From contig JAFQFH010000002.1 in assembly GCA_017398685.1 (NCBI GenBank), forward strand, positions 1 through 56,262: a stretch of 56,262 bases of DNA. The letters run 5' to 3'. Each line of letters opens with the position of its first letter. Positions within the stretch are counted from its first letter, which is position 1. Both the position numbers and the translations under genes were made by a program. Under the pieces are notes generated by a model. That model saw nothing but the letters and a program-made list of their open reading frames with translations, searched no databases and was not told the DNA's origin. Source of the DNA: Oscillospiraceae bacterium. Its GTDB lineage: Bacteria; Bacillota; Clostridia; Oscillospirales; Oscillospiraceae. Positions 41,416 to 50,829 of this stretch are shown here, one piece after another.

Positions 41416-42467
41416 AAAAAATCAAAATAAGCGTATCAAAGGAATACGAGGTGCTCATCGGCAATAAGCTTATTGACAATAGCGGGGAGCTTATCCGCAA
41501 AGTCTGCCCCAAAAGCTCTCTTGCCGCCGTCATCTCGGATGACAATGTGGCCCCCATTTACATGGAGCGGCTCACAAAAAGCCTTGAAACGGCAGGCTTT
41601 TCCGTTATAAGCTTTGTGTTTCCCCACGGTGAAAATTCCAAAAACGCCGGGACCTATGTGGAAATACTGAACTTTCTGGCTGAAAACCGCGTGACCCGGG
41701 CAGACCTTTTGGTGGCTCTGGGCGGTGGTGTGGTGGGGGATATCACGGGCTTTGCCGCCGCCACCTATCTTCGGGGCGTGAAATTCGTGCAGGTGCCCAC
41801 CTCGCTTCTTGCCATGGTGGATTCCTCCGTGGGCGGCAAAACCGCCATTGACCTGAAAGCCGGCAAAAATCTTGCGGGCGCTTTCTGCCAACCGGAGCTT
41901 GTGATATGTGACCTTGATACGCTGGACACCCTGTCCCCCGCCTTTTTCACCGACGGCTGTGCCGAGGTAATAAAGTACGGTATACTGGCGGATAAGCCGC
42001 TTTTTGAGCACCTTTCAAGCCGCGGACAGGACTTTGACAGGGAATACGTGATAGGCCGCTGTGTTGAGCTTAAAAGAGACTACGTGACTCAGGATGAGTT
42101 TGACACAGGGCTTCGCATGATGCTCAATCTGGGCCATACCGTGGGCCACGCCATAGAAAAGCTCAGTTCATACCGCATCTCCCACGGCTACGCTGTAGCC
42201 ATGGGCATGGGTATAGTTTCAAGAGCCTCAGCGGCAAAGGGCATCTGCACATCAGCTTGCGCTGCCTCCATAGAGGACGGCCTGAAAGCCCTTGACTTGC
42301 CCGTAAATACTGCCTACAGCGCATCGGAGCTTGCAGGCCCAATGCTCTCGGACAAAAAGCGGGCAGGCGGCACGGTAAATCTCATAGTACCCTATGACAT
42401 AGGCCGCTGCGGCATACTCCCCACCAGCGTGGACGAGCTTGAAGATTTTGTAAGTACAGGACTTTAA
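41412..42467 (+). CDS. aroB: 3-dehydroquinate synthase
   Basis: A 351-residue NAD-dependent enzyme that cyclises DAHP to 3-dehydroquinate. The nucleotide- and metal-binding landmarks are ALGGGVVGDITGFAAATYLRG, VPTSLLAMVDSSVGGKT, and later NLGHTVGHAIE with the zinc-binding His. Length and order are standard. It is translationally coupled to tyrA by ATGA, and aroA follows after four bases. Confidence 0.95.
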   Translation: MKKIKISVSKEYEVLIGNKLIDNSGELIRKVCPKSSLAAVISDDNVAPIYMERLTKSLETAGFSVISFVFPHGENSKNAGTYVEILNFLAENRVTRADLLVALGGGVVGDITGFAAATYLRGVKFVQVPTSLLAMVDSSVGGKTAIDLKAGKNLAGAFCQPELVICDLDTLDTLSPAFFTDGCAEVIKYGILADKPLFEHLSSRGQDFDREYVIGRCVELKRDYVTQDEFDTGLRMMLNLGHTVGHAIEKLSSYRISHGYAVAMGMGIVSRASAAKGICTSACAASIEDGLKALDLPVNTAYSASELAGPMLSDKKRAGGTVNLIVPYDIGRCGILPTSVDELEDFVSTGL

Positions 42468-42471
42468 AACC

Positions 42472-43677
42472 ATGGACGTTTCAATAAACCCCGCCCCCCT
42501 ATCCGGCAGTATTGCCGCCATACCCTCCAAATCCGCCGCCCACAGGGCGCTAATCTGTGCTGCTCTTTCCGACAGGGAAACAGAGCTTTTCTGCCCCTCC
42601 CTTTCAAGGGATATTGAAGCTACGGCCTCCTGCCTTGCCTCATTGGGTGCGGATATCCGGTATGAAAACGGCACTTTTTATGTGAAGCCCATAGAAAAAG
42701 TGAACGAAAACGCCGCATTGAACTGCGGCGAGAGCGGCAGCACCCTGCGCTTTCTTTTGCCGGTGGTCTGCGCGCTTGGTTTTGGTGCAAGGCTCAAAAT
42801 GGAAGGCAGGCTTGCTGAAAGACCCCTTTCACCGCTCTGGGAGGAGCTTATTGCCCACGGGGCGGAGCTTTCAAAACCTGAAAATGACATTATAGCTGTT
42901 TCCGGGAAACTTTCTCCCGGAACTTATAAAATCCGCGCGGATGTGTCCTCCCAGTTTATAAGCGGGCTTCTCTTCGCCCTGCCCATTCTTGGCGGCGAAA
43001 GCCGCATAGAGCTTGAGGGGAATATTGAGTCCGCGGGTTATATCCGCATGACTTCGGACATGCAGAAAAATTTCGGCCTTCATATACCCTTTGACGGCAG
43101 ATGCTTTGATATTCCGGCAGAAAGCGCATATAAAGCTCCCGGAAAGCTCAGCGTGGAGGGGGACTGGTCAAATGCCGCCTTCTGGCTTGTGGCCGGGGAG
43201 ATATCCGACGGCATAGAGGTCGCGGGCCTTGACGAAAATTCCGCCCAGGGCGACAGGGCTGTGCGCGATATAATAAAGCTTATCCGTCAGGGAAATGCTA
43301 CAGTGGACTGCAAGGACGTGCCGGATCTTGTGCCGGTGCTGTCGGTGCTGGCAGCCCTCACCCCCGGTGAAACAAGCTTTGTAAATGCCGCAAGGCTCAG
43401 AATAAAAGAGAGCGACAGGCTCACCGCCGTTTGCAAAATGCTGCACGCTCTCGGCGGAGACTGCACCGAGCTTGAAGACGGCCTTGTGATACACGGCAGA
43501 GATAAGCTCACCGGCGGCTGTGTTGACGGCATGAATGACCACAGAATAGTCATGAGCGCAGCGGTGGCGGCAGCGGCCTGCGAAAAGCCTGTCACCATCC
43601 TCGGCGCGCAGGCGGCAGAGAAATCCTACCCCGCATTTTTTGAAGATTACAAAAAGCTTGGAGGGATAATATCATGA
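42472..43677 (+). CDS. aroA: 3-phosphoshikimate 1-carboxyvinyltransferase (EPSP synthase)
   Basis: A 401-residue enzyme that adds enolpyruvate to shikimate-3-phosphate. Visible motifs are PSKSAAHRALICAAL near the N-terminus (shikimate-phosphate Lys), NCGESGSTLRFLLPV, a DVSSQFISGLL segment and KESDRLTA plus GMNDHRIVMSAA near the end. It starts with ATG four bases after aroB and overlaps aroC by four bases. It is slightly short (E. coli 427 residues) but complete. Confidence 0.95.
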   Translation: MDVSINPAPLSGSIAAIPSKSAAHRALICAALSDRETELFCPSLSRDIEATASCLASLGADIRYENGTFYVKPIEKVNENAALNCGESGSTLRFLLPVVCALGFGARLKMEGRLAERPLSPLWEELIAHGAELSKPENDIIAVSGKLSPGTYKIRADVSSQFISGLLFALPILGGESRIELEGNIESAGYIRMTSDMQKNFGLHIPFDGRCFDIPAESAYKAPGKLSVEGDWSNAAFWLVAGEISDGIEVAGLDENSAQGDRAVRDIIKLIRQGNATVDCKDVPDLVPVLSVLAALTPGETSFVNAARLRIKESDRLTAVCKMLHALGGDCTELEDGLVIHGRDKLTGGCVDGMNDHRIVMSAAVAAAACEKPVTILGAQAAEKSYPAFFEDYKKLGGIIS

Positions 43678-44675
43678 GTAACAGCTTTGGAAAGCTCTTT
43701 CGATTTAGTATCTTCGGTCAGTCCCACGCTCCCGCCATCGGGGTCATTATAGAGGGTCTGCCCTCCGGCTTTGAGATAGATGTGGAAAAGCTTTCGGCCT
43801 TTCTTGCCCGCCGTGCCCCCGGCGGCAGATACGCCACATCCCGCAAAGAGCCGGATGCCCCGGAGTTTATAGCGGGCCTCGTTGACGGCAAAACCTGCGG
43901 CGCCCCTGTGACCGCCATAATAAAAAATACCAATACCCGCTCATCTGACTATGAGTATATGCGCCATATTCCAAGACCCGGACACGCAGACTTTGCCGCC
44001 ATGGTAAAGTACGGCCCCAGCCGGGACTACAGCGGCGGCGGGCAGTTTTCCGGCAGGCTCACAGCCCCCCTGTGCATTGCAGGCGGCATCGCCATGCAGC
44101 TTCTTGAAAAGCGTGGCGTCAGCGTGGGCAGTCGCATCCTCTCCATCGGCGGAGAGCGGGATGAAGAAAAAATGTTTGAGCTTATAGACAAAGCGCGCGC
44201 CGATGGCGACAGTGTGGGCGGCGTGATAGAGTGCACGGTCAGTGGCCTTTACCCTGGCGTGGGCGAGCCTATGTTTGACGGGCTTGAAAACCGCATCGCT
44301 CAGGCGGTTTTCGGTGTGCCTGCCGTAAAGGGCATTGAGTTTGGCGCAGGCTTTGAAAGCGCCGGTATGTTGGGCAGTGAGTGCAACGACCCCTTTTATC
44401 TTGACGATGAGGGCAAGGTGCGCACCCGCGGCAACAATCACGGAGGTATCCTCGGCGGCATAAGCTCAGGCATGCCCATAGTTTTCCGCGTGGCCATTAA
44501 GCCTACGCCCTCCATTGCAAAAGAGCAGCCAAGCGTCAACATGGAAAGAAAAGAAAACTGCACTCTTCAGGTGCGCGGCAGGCACGACCCCTGCATCGTA
44601 CCAAGAGCCCTGCCCTGTATTGAAGCGGCAGCCGCAGCAGCTATATACGACTTGATTTTGGAAAGCGAGAGGTAA
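43674..44675 (+). CDS. aroC: Chorismate synthase
   Basis: A 333-residue FMN-dependent enzyme that removes phosphate from EPSP to form chorismate. Signatures: FSIFGQSHAPAIGVIIEGLP at the N-terminus, RPGHADFAAMVKYG with SRDYSGGGQFSGRLT, and RGNNHGGILGGISSGMPI later, including the conserved His. No NADPH-dependent flavin reductase domain is attached, so reduced FMN must come from elsewhere. It overlaps aroA by ATGA, and pheA follows after five bases. Confidence 0.95.
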   Translation: MSNSFGKLFRFSIFGQSHAPAIGVIIEGLPSGFEIDVEKLSAFLARRAPGGRYATSRKEPDAPEFIAGLVDGKTCGAPVTAIIKNTNTRSSDYEYMRHIPRPGHADFAAMVKYGPSRDYSGGGQFSGRLTAPLCIAGGIAMQLLEKRGVSVGSRILSIGGERDEEKMFELIDKARADGDSVGGVIECTVSGLYPGVGEPMFDGLENRIAQAVFGVPAVKGIEFGAGFESAGMLGSECNDPFYLDDEGKVRTRGNNHGGILGGISSGMPIVFRVAIKPTPSIAKEQPSVNMERKENCTLQVRGRHDPCIVPRALPCIEAAAAAAIYDLILESER

Positions 44676-44680
44676 GAAGA

Positions 44681-45823
44681 ATGGAGCTTGAAAAACTCAG
44701 ACAGGAAATTGACAGCATAGATAATAAGCTTATTGAGCTTTTTGCAAAGCGCATGGAAGTAAGCGGCAATATTGCCCTTGCAAAGCAAGAAATTGGCAAA
44801 AAGATATTTGACCCGGCAAGAGAGCGCCAGAAGCTTTCGGACATTGCCCAGCTCTCCGGCGAGGATATGCGCGACTATACCACCGCTCTCTACTCTCTCA
44901 TTTTTGACTTGAGCAAAAACCATCAGCGCAAGCTCATGGGCGGTGAAAACCAGATAGGCCGCAAAATAGAAAAGGCCGTTGAGAATACACCCAAGCTCTT
45001 TCCCGACTATGCGGCTGTGGCCTGTCAGGGTGTGGAGGGAGCCTACTCCCAGATCGCCTGCCAGAAGCTTTTCGCCGTGCCCAATATCATGTTCTTCAAG
45101 AACTTCGACGCGGTGTTCACTGCTATTGAAAAGGGCTTTTGCCAGTACGGCGTGCTGCCCATTGAAAACAGCACCGCAGGCTCCGTAAATCAGGTCTATG
45201 ACCTTATGATGCGCCACAATTTCAGCATTGTCCGCTCCGTGCGCATCAAGATAGACCACTCCCTTGTGGCCGCTCCCGGCGTGAAGCTGGAGGACATAAA
45301 GGAAATAGTCTCCCACGAACAGGCCATAAACCAGTGCTCCGAATTTCTCAAGGGCCTCGAGGGTGTCACCGTGACAGAGATGGAAAATACCGCAGAGAGC
45401 GCAAAGTATGTGGCCGAAAGCGGCAGGCGCGATGTGGCGGCCCTCTGCTCTCCTGAATGCGCCCAGCTATACTCACTTGACACCATTGAAAGCTCCGTCC
45501 AGAACGACGGCGGCAACTTTACCCGCTTTATCTGCATCTCCAAGGAGCTGGAGATCTACCCCGGCGCGGACAAGACCAGTATCATGGCGGTCACTGCCCA
45601 TAAGCCCGGTGCGCTTTACAAGCTCCTTTCCCGCTTCTATGCCCACAATATAAACCTCACCAAGCTTGAAAGCCGCCCCCTGCCCGACAAGAGCTTTGAG
45701 TTCATGTTCTACTTTGACCTTGAAAAGAGCGTATACTCCCCGGATCTTGTAAACCTCATGGGCGAACTTGACGAGCTTTGCGACAGCTTTGAGTATCTGG
45801 GCAGCTACTCGGAGGTGGTCTGA
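44681..45823 (+). CDS. pheA: Bifunctional chorismate mutase / prephenate dehydratase (P-protein)
   Basis: A 380-residue protein. Residues 1-85 are an AroQ-type chorismate mutase (LEKLRQEIDSIDNKLIELFA, catalytic Arg/Lys on the helix). Residues 108-285 are the prephenate dehydratase (GVEGAYSQIA, GVLPIENSTAGSV, and NFTRF with the catalytic Thr). Residues 296-375 are an ACT domain with GALYKLL and ESRP, the Phe-binding feedback site. It gives phenylpyruvate and also supplies prephenate for tyrA. Its stop shares one base with the aroE start. Confidence 0.95.
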   Translation: MELEKLRQEIDSIDNKLIELFAKRMEVSGNIALAKQEIGKKIFDPARERQKLSDIAQLSGEDMRDYTTALYSLIFDLSKNHQRKLMGGENQIGRKIEKAVENTPKLFPDYAAVACQGVEGAYSQIACQKLFAVPNIMFFKNFDAVFTAIEKGFCQYGVLPIENSTAGSVNQVYDLMMRHNFSIVRSVRIKIDHSLVAAPGVKLEDIKEIVSHEQAINQCSEFLKGLEGVTVTEMENTAESAKYVAESGRRDVAALCSPECAQLYSLDTIESSVQNDGGNFTRFICISKELEIYPGADKTSIMAVTAHKPGALYKLLSRFYAHNINLTKLESRPLPDKSFEFMFYFDLEKSVYSPDLVNLMGELDELCDSFEYLGSYSEVV

Positions 45824-47046
45824 TGGGTAAGTTTGCCCTCATCGGCGAAAAACTGGGTCACAGCTTTTCGCCCCGGATACACTCCATGCTCTCAGACTAT
45901 GAGTACAGCCTCAAAGAGCTTGCCCCCGACGAGCTTGAAAACTTCCTCAAGACTACAGAGCTTGACGGCATGAACGTGACCATCCCCTATAAAAAGGCGG
46001 TGCTGCCCTGCTGCGCCCATATTGCCGACGCGGTCAGACGCATCGGCAGCGCCAACACCCTTGTGAGAAGGGCGGACGGCTGGCATGCCTACAATACGGA
46101 TTACTTTGGCTTTATCTATATGCTCACTTCCTGCGGTTACTCACCAAAGGGTAAAAAAGCCGTGGTGCTGGGCAACGGCGGCGCTTCCGTGGCGGTCGTA
46201 ACGGCACTTGAGGATATGGGAGCATCCCAAATAGTTGTCATCTCCCGCAAGGGTGAGAATAATTACGACAATCTCCATCTCCACGCAGATGCGGATGTGG
46301 TGGTGAACGCCACCCCCGTGGGCATGTACCCCCATACCGGCGAGGCGGCGGTGTCACTGGACGCATTTCCAAACTGCCGGGCCGTCTTTGACCTTATCTA
46401 TAACCCAAGCCGCACAAAGCTGATTCTTGACGCGGAAAAGCGCGGCCTCATCTGCCGCAGCGGCCTTTCCATGCTGGTGGCTCAGGCCCATGCGGCAGCA
46501 GAGTATTTTACCGGCAGCAGCATTGACAAAAGCCGCATCGAGGATATTTTACATACCCTTGAAAAAGAGACCGGCAACATCATCCTCATAGGCATGCCCG
46601 GCTGCGGCAAAACAAGCGTGGGTGAAGAATTGGCAAAGCTCACAGGCAGAAGCTTCGTTGATGCGGATGAGGAATTTTTCCGCACCTATGGCATAAGCGC
46701 CGGGGACATGATAAAAGCTCAGGGTGAGGAAGTCTTCCGGCAGGGTGAAACAAAGGTGCTCTCCGAGCTGTGCAAGCGCTCCGGACTTATAATTGCCACA
46801 GGCGGTGGATGTGTGACAAGAGCGGAAAACTACCCGATACTCCACCAGAACGGATTTATCTTCTATCTTGAAAGAGGTATTGACAAGCTGCCCACAGCGG
46901 GTCGCCCTCTTTCCCAGCAGAGCTCTCCCGCAGCCCTTTTTGAAAAGCGCAAGGCCCTTTACGAAGGCTTTGCAGACTTTGTAATCGACAATGACAGCGG
47001 CAGCATCGAAGATGCAGCCCTCGCCATACTGGAGACATTAAAATGA
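45823..47046 (+). CDS. Shikimate dehydrogenase / shikimate kinase fusion
   Basis: A 407-residue fusion. Residues 1-248 are AroE-like: SFSPRIHS, NVTIPYK (Lys57), NTDYFGF (Asp93) and the NADP loop LGNGGAS (116-122). Residues 250-407 are AroK-like: Walker A GMPGCGKTS (257-265), DADEEF, ATGGGCVTR and GRPLSQ lid. It thus reduces 3-dehydroshikimate and phosphorylates shikimate. No other copy of either enzyme is in the operon. The order matches consecutive reactions, so channelling is possible but not shown. It overlaps pheA by one base and aroQ by four. Confidence 0.92.
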   Translation: MGKFALIGEKLGHSFSPRIHSMLSDYEYSLKELAPDELENFLKTTELDGMNVTIPYKKAVLPCCAHIADAVRRIGSANTLVRRADGWHAYNTDYFGFIYMLTSCGYSPKGKKAVVLGNGGASVAVVTALEDMGASQIVVISRKGENNYDNLHLHADADVVVNATPVGMYPHTGEAAVSLDAFPNCRAVFDLIYNPSRTKLILDAEKRGLICRSGLSMLVAQAHAAAEYFTGSSIDKSRIEDILHTLEKETGNIILIGMPGCGKTSVGEELAKLTGRSFVDADEEFFRTYGISAGDMIKAQGEEVFRQGETKVLSELCKRSGLIIATGGGCVTRAENYPILHQNGFIFYLERGIDKLPTAGRPLSQQSSPAALFEKRKALYEGFADFVIDNDSGSIEDAALAILETLK

Positions 47047-47486
47047 AGCTTCTTATTATAAACGGCCCTAATCTCAACTTTCTGGGCATCCGTGAGCCTC
47101 AGCTCTACGGCAGGCAGGACTATAAAGCTCTCACAGCCTTCTGCGAAGAAAGCTGCAAAGCTCTGGGGCTGGACTGTGAAATATACCAGTCCAACCACGA
47201 AGGGGATATAGTTGACAAAATCCAGTGGGCCTATGGTAAAATAGACGGAATAGTAATAAACCCCGCCGCCTATACCCATACCAGCGTTGCCATTCTGGAC
47301 GCGCTGAAGGCTGTTGGCATTCCAGCCGTTGAGGTACATCTTACGGATATCTCCCGGCGTGAGGAGTTCCGGCACATATCCTATGCTGGCATGGCCTGTA
47401 TAAAAACCTATGCGGGCTACGGCTTTGATGGCTACCGCATGGCGGCTGAGTATTTAAAGGAATATCTCACAAAAGGAGAGAACTGA
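47043..47486 (+). CDS. aroQ: Type II 3-dehydroquinate dehydratase
   Basis: A 147-residue enzyme that dehydrates 3-dehydroquinate. The N-terminal INGPNLNFLGIREPQLYG holds the catalytic Arg/Tyr lid. QSNHEGDIVDKI, INPAAYTHTS and VEVHLTDISRREEFR (active-site His) follow. It is the dodecameric type II form, unrelated to AroD. It overlaps the aroE-aroK fusion by ATGA and is followed one base later by the aminotransferase. Confidence 0.95.
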   Translation: MKLLIINGPNLNFLGIREPQLYGRQDYKALTAFCEESCKALGLDCEIYQSNHEGDIVDKIQWAYGKIDGIVINPAAYTHTSVAILDALKAVGIPAVEVHLTDISRREEFRHISYAGMACIKTYAGYGFDGYRMAAEYLKEYLTKGEN

Positions 47487-47487
47487 A

Positions 47488-48672
47488 ATGTTTCCTGAAC
47501 AGAGTCTTGCATGGGGACAAAGCAACAATGTAATAAGAAAGCTTGCTGCCTATGCCGCCGCAAGAAAAGCCCAGATAGGTGCGGAGAATGTTTTTGATTT
47601 TACCATCGGCAGTCCCAGTGTACCTGCCCCCCGGACTGTTACGGATGCGCTTGTGGATATCATCACCAACACATCTCCTGTCCGGCTCCATGACTATACT
47701 CCGGCTGCGGGTCTGCCCAGCCTGAGAAAACGTATAGCGGAGGATCTCAACAGCCGCTTTGCTGCGGGCATTTCCCCGGAAATGGTGTTTGTCACCTGCG
47801 GCGCAGCGGCGGGTCTTGTGGGCTGCTGCCACGGACTTCTGAACAAAGGGGACGAGGCTATTGTCTTTGCGCCCTTCTTCTCTGAGTATACCGTGTTTGT
47901 GGAAGGGGCAGGTGCAAAGCTTGTGGTGTGCGCCCCTCAGGACAATATGCAGCCGGACATGGATGTCTTTGAAAACAGCATCAGCGAAAAAACAAGGCTT
48001 GTCATCATAAACTCACCCAATAACCCCTCCGGTGTCATCCTCACGGCAGACAGTCTCAGTACTATCGCTTACATTTTAAGACGTGCCGAGAAAAAGTATG
48101 GGCATCCCATATACCTTGTGTCCGATGAGCCCTACAGGGAGCTTTTGTTTGACGGTTCAAGTCCTCTTTGCATAAGCCATTTTTACGAAAACTCCATTAT
48201 CTGCTATTCTTTCAGCAAATCGCTCTCCCTGCCCGGTGAGCGTATAGGCTATCTTGCCATAAGTGAGAAAATGGCAGAGAAGGAGCTGGTATTTGCCAGC
48301 ATTTCCGGCGCACTTCGCGGCTGTGGCTATGTGAATGCCCCCAGCCTTATGCAAATGGTGGTGGAGCGCTGCATGGGCCAGACCTCGGATATCTCCGTAT
48401 ACAAGAAAAACCGCGACCTGCTCTATGATGCGCTTACAGAGGCAGGCTTTGACTGTATAAAGCCGGACGGTGCCTTCTATCTCTTTATGAAAAGTCCGGA
48501 GCCTGATGCCGTTAAATTCAGTGAGAGAGCCAAAAAGTACGAGCTTATACTTGTACCCAGTGACGATTTCGGCATAGAGGGCTATGTGCGCCTGGCCTAC
48601 TGTGTGGCAGAGAGCACCATCAGAAACTCCATACCTGCATTCAGGAAGCTTGCCGAAGAATACGGAATATAA
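47488..48672 (+). CDS. PLP-dependent class I/II aminotransferase, probably aromatic
   Basis: A 394-residue fold-type I aminotransferase. Landmarks are FDFTIGSPSVPAP, NSPNNPSG (substrate carboxylate site), SDEPYRELLF (PLP ring) and the PLP lysine in SFSKSLSLPGERIGYLA, with a late RLAYC arginine. As the last gene of the aromatic operon it most likely converts phenylpyruvate and 4-hydroxyphenylpyruvate to Phe and Tyr. Sequence alone would also allow an aspartate/alanine-type enzyme. ATG 47488 follows AAAGGAG. A strong terminator follows. Confidence 0.85.
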   Translation: MFPEQSLAWGQSNNVIRKLAAYAAARKAQIGAENVFDFTIGSPSVPAPRTVTDALVDIITNTSPVRLHDYTPAAGLPSLRKRIAEDLNSRFAAGISPEMVFVTCGAAAGLVGCCHGLLNKGDEAIVFAPFFSEYTVFVEGAGAKLVVCAPQDNMQPDMDVFENSISEKTRLVIINSPNNPSGVILTADSLSTIAYILRRAEKKYGHPIYLVSDEPYRELLFDGSSPLCISHFYENSIICYSFSKSLSLPGERIGYLAISEKMAEKELVFASISGALRGCGYVNAPSLMQMVVERCMGQTSDISVYKKNRDLLYDALTEAGFDCIKPDGAFYLFMKSPEPDAVKFSERAKKYELILVPSDDFGIEGYVRLAYCVAESTIRNSIPAFRKLAEEYGI

Positions 48673-48707
48673 GAATAAACCCGAAGCCACGAGCTTCGGG
48701 TTTATTC
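48673..48707. terminator. Bidirectional terminator between the aromatic operon and the histidine kinase
   Basis: GAATAAACCCGAAGC (48673-48687) and GCTTCGGGTTTATTC (48693-48707) form a perfect 15-bp stem. It stands one base or less from both convergent stop codons. Confidence 0.9.
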
Positions 48708-50042
48708 TTACTTTATGGGTATTCTCACAGTAAAGGTACTGCCCCGACCTATGAGGCTGTCCACCGTAACATCACCGCCGTGTATCTGGGCTATTTCCTT
48801 GACCATGGCAAGCCCCAGACCGCTGCCGCCGTCCTCGCCTCTGGAGGTATCCGCCTGCCAGAAGCGCTGCCATACCTTGTCGAGATCGGCCTTCTCTATG
48901 CCTATGCCGTCATCGCTGACGCAGATTACGGCGTGGCCTGCCTCTCTTTTCAGCTTAAGCTCTATGTGCCCGCCCTCCCTGCCGTACTTGCAGGCGTTCT
49001 GAAGTAAATTGTGCACAAGTCTTGAAATAAGCTCCGGGTTATACTCGGTCTCAATACCCGCTTCGATATCCTTTTCAAGATTGATGTTCTTTTCAATGCA
49101 GGGGATGAAGCTGTCGCAGCAGCTTTCCACCAGCTCGCCCAAGTCCCCACGGCGCATGGGATAACGCTCTGCACCGCCGCTCATGCGGGACAGACTGAGC
49201 AGGGAATTGACAAGCTCGCTCATTTTTTCACCCTGTTCCTCTATGACGGCAATGGAACTTAAAAAATCCTCCTTTGTCTCATCCTTGCGCTTTGCCCGGT
49301 CACACTGAGCCAGAATCACCGTTATGGGTGTTCTCAGCTCGTGGGAGGCGTCGGAGGAAAACTGACGCTCAGCCTCGAAGGCTCGCTCCAGTCTTTCAAA
49401 CATCCGGTCAAAGGCAGCGGAAAGCCTGCGCATTTCGCTGGGGCCACGCCGGATATTCAGCCGCCGGCTCAGATCCTCCCCGGCATTTATGCTGTTTGCG
49501 GCCTCAATGGTCTTTTCCATGGGGCGAAAGGCGCTCCATGCAATAAGCCAGCCGCCGCCCACGCTCAGTATGAGAATAAGGGGCAAAAGGGCGATGCTGA
49601 TTATCATCAGCGTCTGGGCAAGGCCGGAGTGATCCTCGGCGGATACCATGCCCCGTATCCATATATCCGTTACCGCCATGTCCACCGACACATCGTAGAT
49701 ATATACCTCTTCACCACCTGTTTTCACAGTGCGTACCACATTTGGCAAAAACGGCAGCTCTATCTCCCAGTTTTCCCGGCGTGCGCCGTGGAGGAGCTGC
49801 CCGTCCTCGTCGTAAAAGCAACAGTATACGCCCCGCTTATAGGCATCCAGATCGTCCCAGTCAAAGCGTCCGTTGTCAAACTCCACCTCGTCGGCGTTTT
49901 CCAGCACCATATGCACCAGACGGCTTGCAGGGTCGTCGGACATGGCGGACTTGTTGACAACCACTATGTACACCAGCACCAGCGCCGCCAGAAGCAGCAC
50001 CATAAGCGTGAAATAAAGGGTCATTCTCAGCTTTGCAGACAT
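48708..50042 (-). CDS. Sensor histidine kinase
   Basis: A 444-residue membrane kinase. Helices at about 9-29 and 143-168 flank an outer domain of 110 residues. A HAMP domain follows (172-222), then HisKA with SHELRTPI (phospho-His234) and an HATPase with NLLQNACKYG, DDGIGI and GLGLAMVKEIA. It senses an outside signal of unknown nature and phosphorylates the regulator encoded directly upstream; the ATG follows that stop codon without a gap. The outer domain is acidic and shows no fold I recognise. Its C-terminus meets the aromatic operon terminator. Confidence 0.93.
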   Translation of the reverse strand: MSAKLRMTLYFTLMVLLLAALVLVYIVVVNKSAMSDDPASRLVHMVLENADEVEFDNGRFDWDDLDAYKRGVYCCFYDEDGQLLHGARRENWEIELPFLPNVVRTVKTGGEEVYIYDVSVDMAVTDIWIRGMVSAEDHSGLAQTLMIISIALLPLILILSVGGGWLIAWSAFRPMEKTIEAANSINAGEDLSRRLNIRRGPSEMRRLSAAFDRMFERLERAFEAERQFSSDASHELRTPITVILAQCDRAKRKDETKEDFLSSIAVIEEQGEKMSELVNSLLSLSRMSGGAERYPMRRGDLGELVESCCDSFIPCIEKNINLEKDIEAGIETEYNPELISRLVHNLLQNACKYGREGGHIELKLKREAGHAVICVSDDGIGIEKADLDKVWQRFWQADTSRGEDGGSGLGLAMVKEIAQIHGGDVTVDSLIGRGSTFTVRIPIK

Positions 50043-50717
50043 TTATTTATCCTCCCTGAGCACCCAGCCCGTGCCCCATACCGTGTGTATCAGCTTTTTT
50101 TCAAAGGGCGCGTCCACTTTTTTGCGGAGATAACCCACATACACATCCACCACGTTGCTGCCGCCCTCATAGTCGTAGTTCCAGAGATTGTTCTCTATCA
50201 TCTCCCTTGACAGTACCACGCCCTTGTTTCTCAGCATATACTCCAAAAGGGCAAATTCCCGGGCGCTCAGCTCAATGTTCTTCCCATCCCGCACCACAGT
50301 TCTGGCGGCGGTGTCAAGGCTCAGATCCGCAATGGAATATACGCAGGTTTTGCTGTCAGTGTGCTTTCTTGTTATGGTGCGCACCACTGCCATAAGCTCC
50401 TTGAAGGCAAAGGGCTTTGTAAGGTAGTAGTCGGCCCCGCTGTCAAGGCCCTCCACCTTGTCGGCCACACTGTCTCTGGCTGTGAGAAACAGGGCAGGGG
50501 CATTTTTGCCCTCGGCACGCAGGGTTTTCAGCAGGCTCAGCCCGTCCAGCTTTGGCATCATGATGTCCAGTATCAGTACATCATAGTCTGCACCCCGGGC
50601 ATAGTCCAGCGCCTCCCGCCCGTCAAAGCAGCTGTCCACACTGTAGCCCTCGTCCTCAAGGGCTTCGCTGATTATCCGATTAAGATGTCTTTCATCCTCG
50701 GCGACAAGAATTCTCAC
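50043..50717 (-). CDS. OmpR/PhoB-family response regulator
   Basis: A 224-residue regulator. The receiver domain (1-118) has phospho-Asp51 in LILDIMMPK and the conserved Lys in YLTKPF. The DNA-binding winged helix (about 128-224) has SAREFALLEYMLRNKG and VDVYVGYLRKKVD. The start is placed at GTG 50717, seven bases after GGGAGGG; ATGs upstream are too near that site. It precedes the histidine kinase. It is divergent from a PepSY peptide gene, whose promoter region holds a direct repeat that it may bind. Confidence 0.92.
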   Translation of the reverse strand: MRILVAEDERHLNRIISEALEDEGYSVDSCFDGREALDYARGADYDVLILDIMMPKLDGLSLLKTLRAEGKNAPALFLTARDSVADKVEGLDSGADYYLTKPFAFKELMAVVRTITRKHTDSKTCVYSIADLSLDTAARTVVRDGKNIELSAREFALLEYMLRNKGVVLSREMIENNLWNYDYEGGSNVVDVYVGYLRKKVDAPFEKKLIHTVWGTGWVLREDK

Positions 50718-50767
50718 GGTCATCCCTCCCATTGAGGCCATGGTAAAACAAAAAAATTATAAATTTA

Positions 50768-50785
50768 TTAATTCTTTTCTTAATT
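50768..50785. promoter_or_regulatory. Direct repeat in the gap between regulator and PepSY genes
   Basis: TTAATT occurs at 50768-50773 and 50780-50785, one 12-base period apart, in an AT-rich stretch. OmpR-family regulators bind such spaced direct repeats. The rest of the gap is AT-rich, with a TATTAT that could be a -10 for the plus-strand gene. Confidence 0.35.
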
Positions 50786-50829
50786 TAACATATTATATTT
50801 TCAACATAAAGACCAAGGAGGTAAAACAT

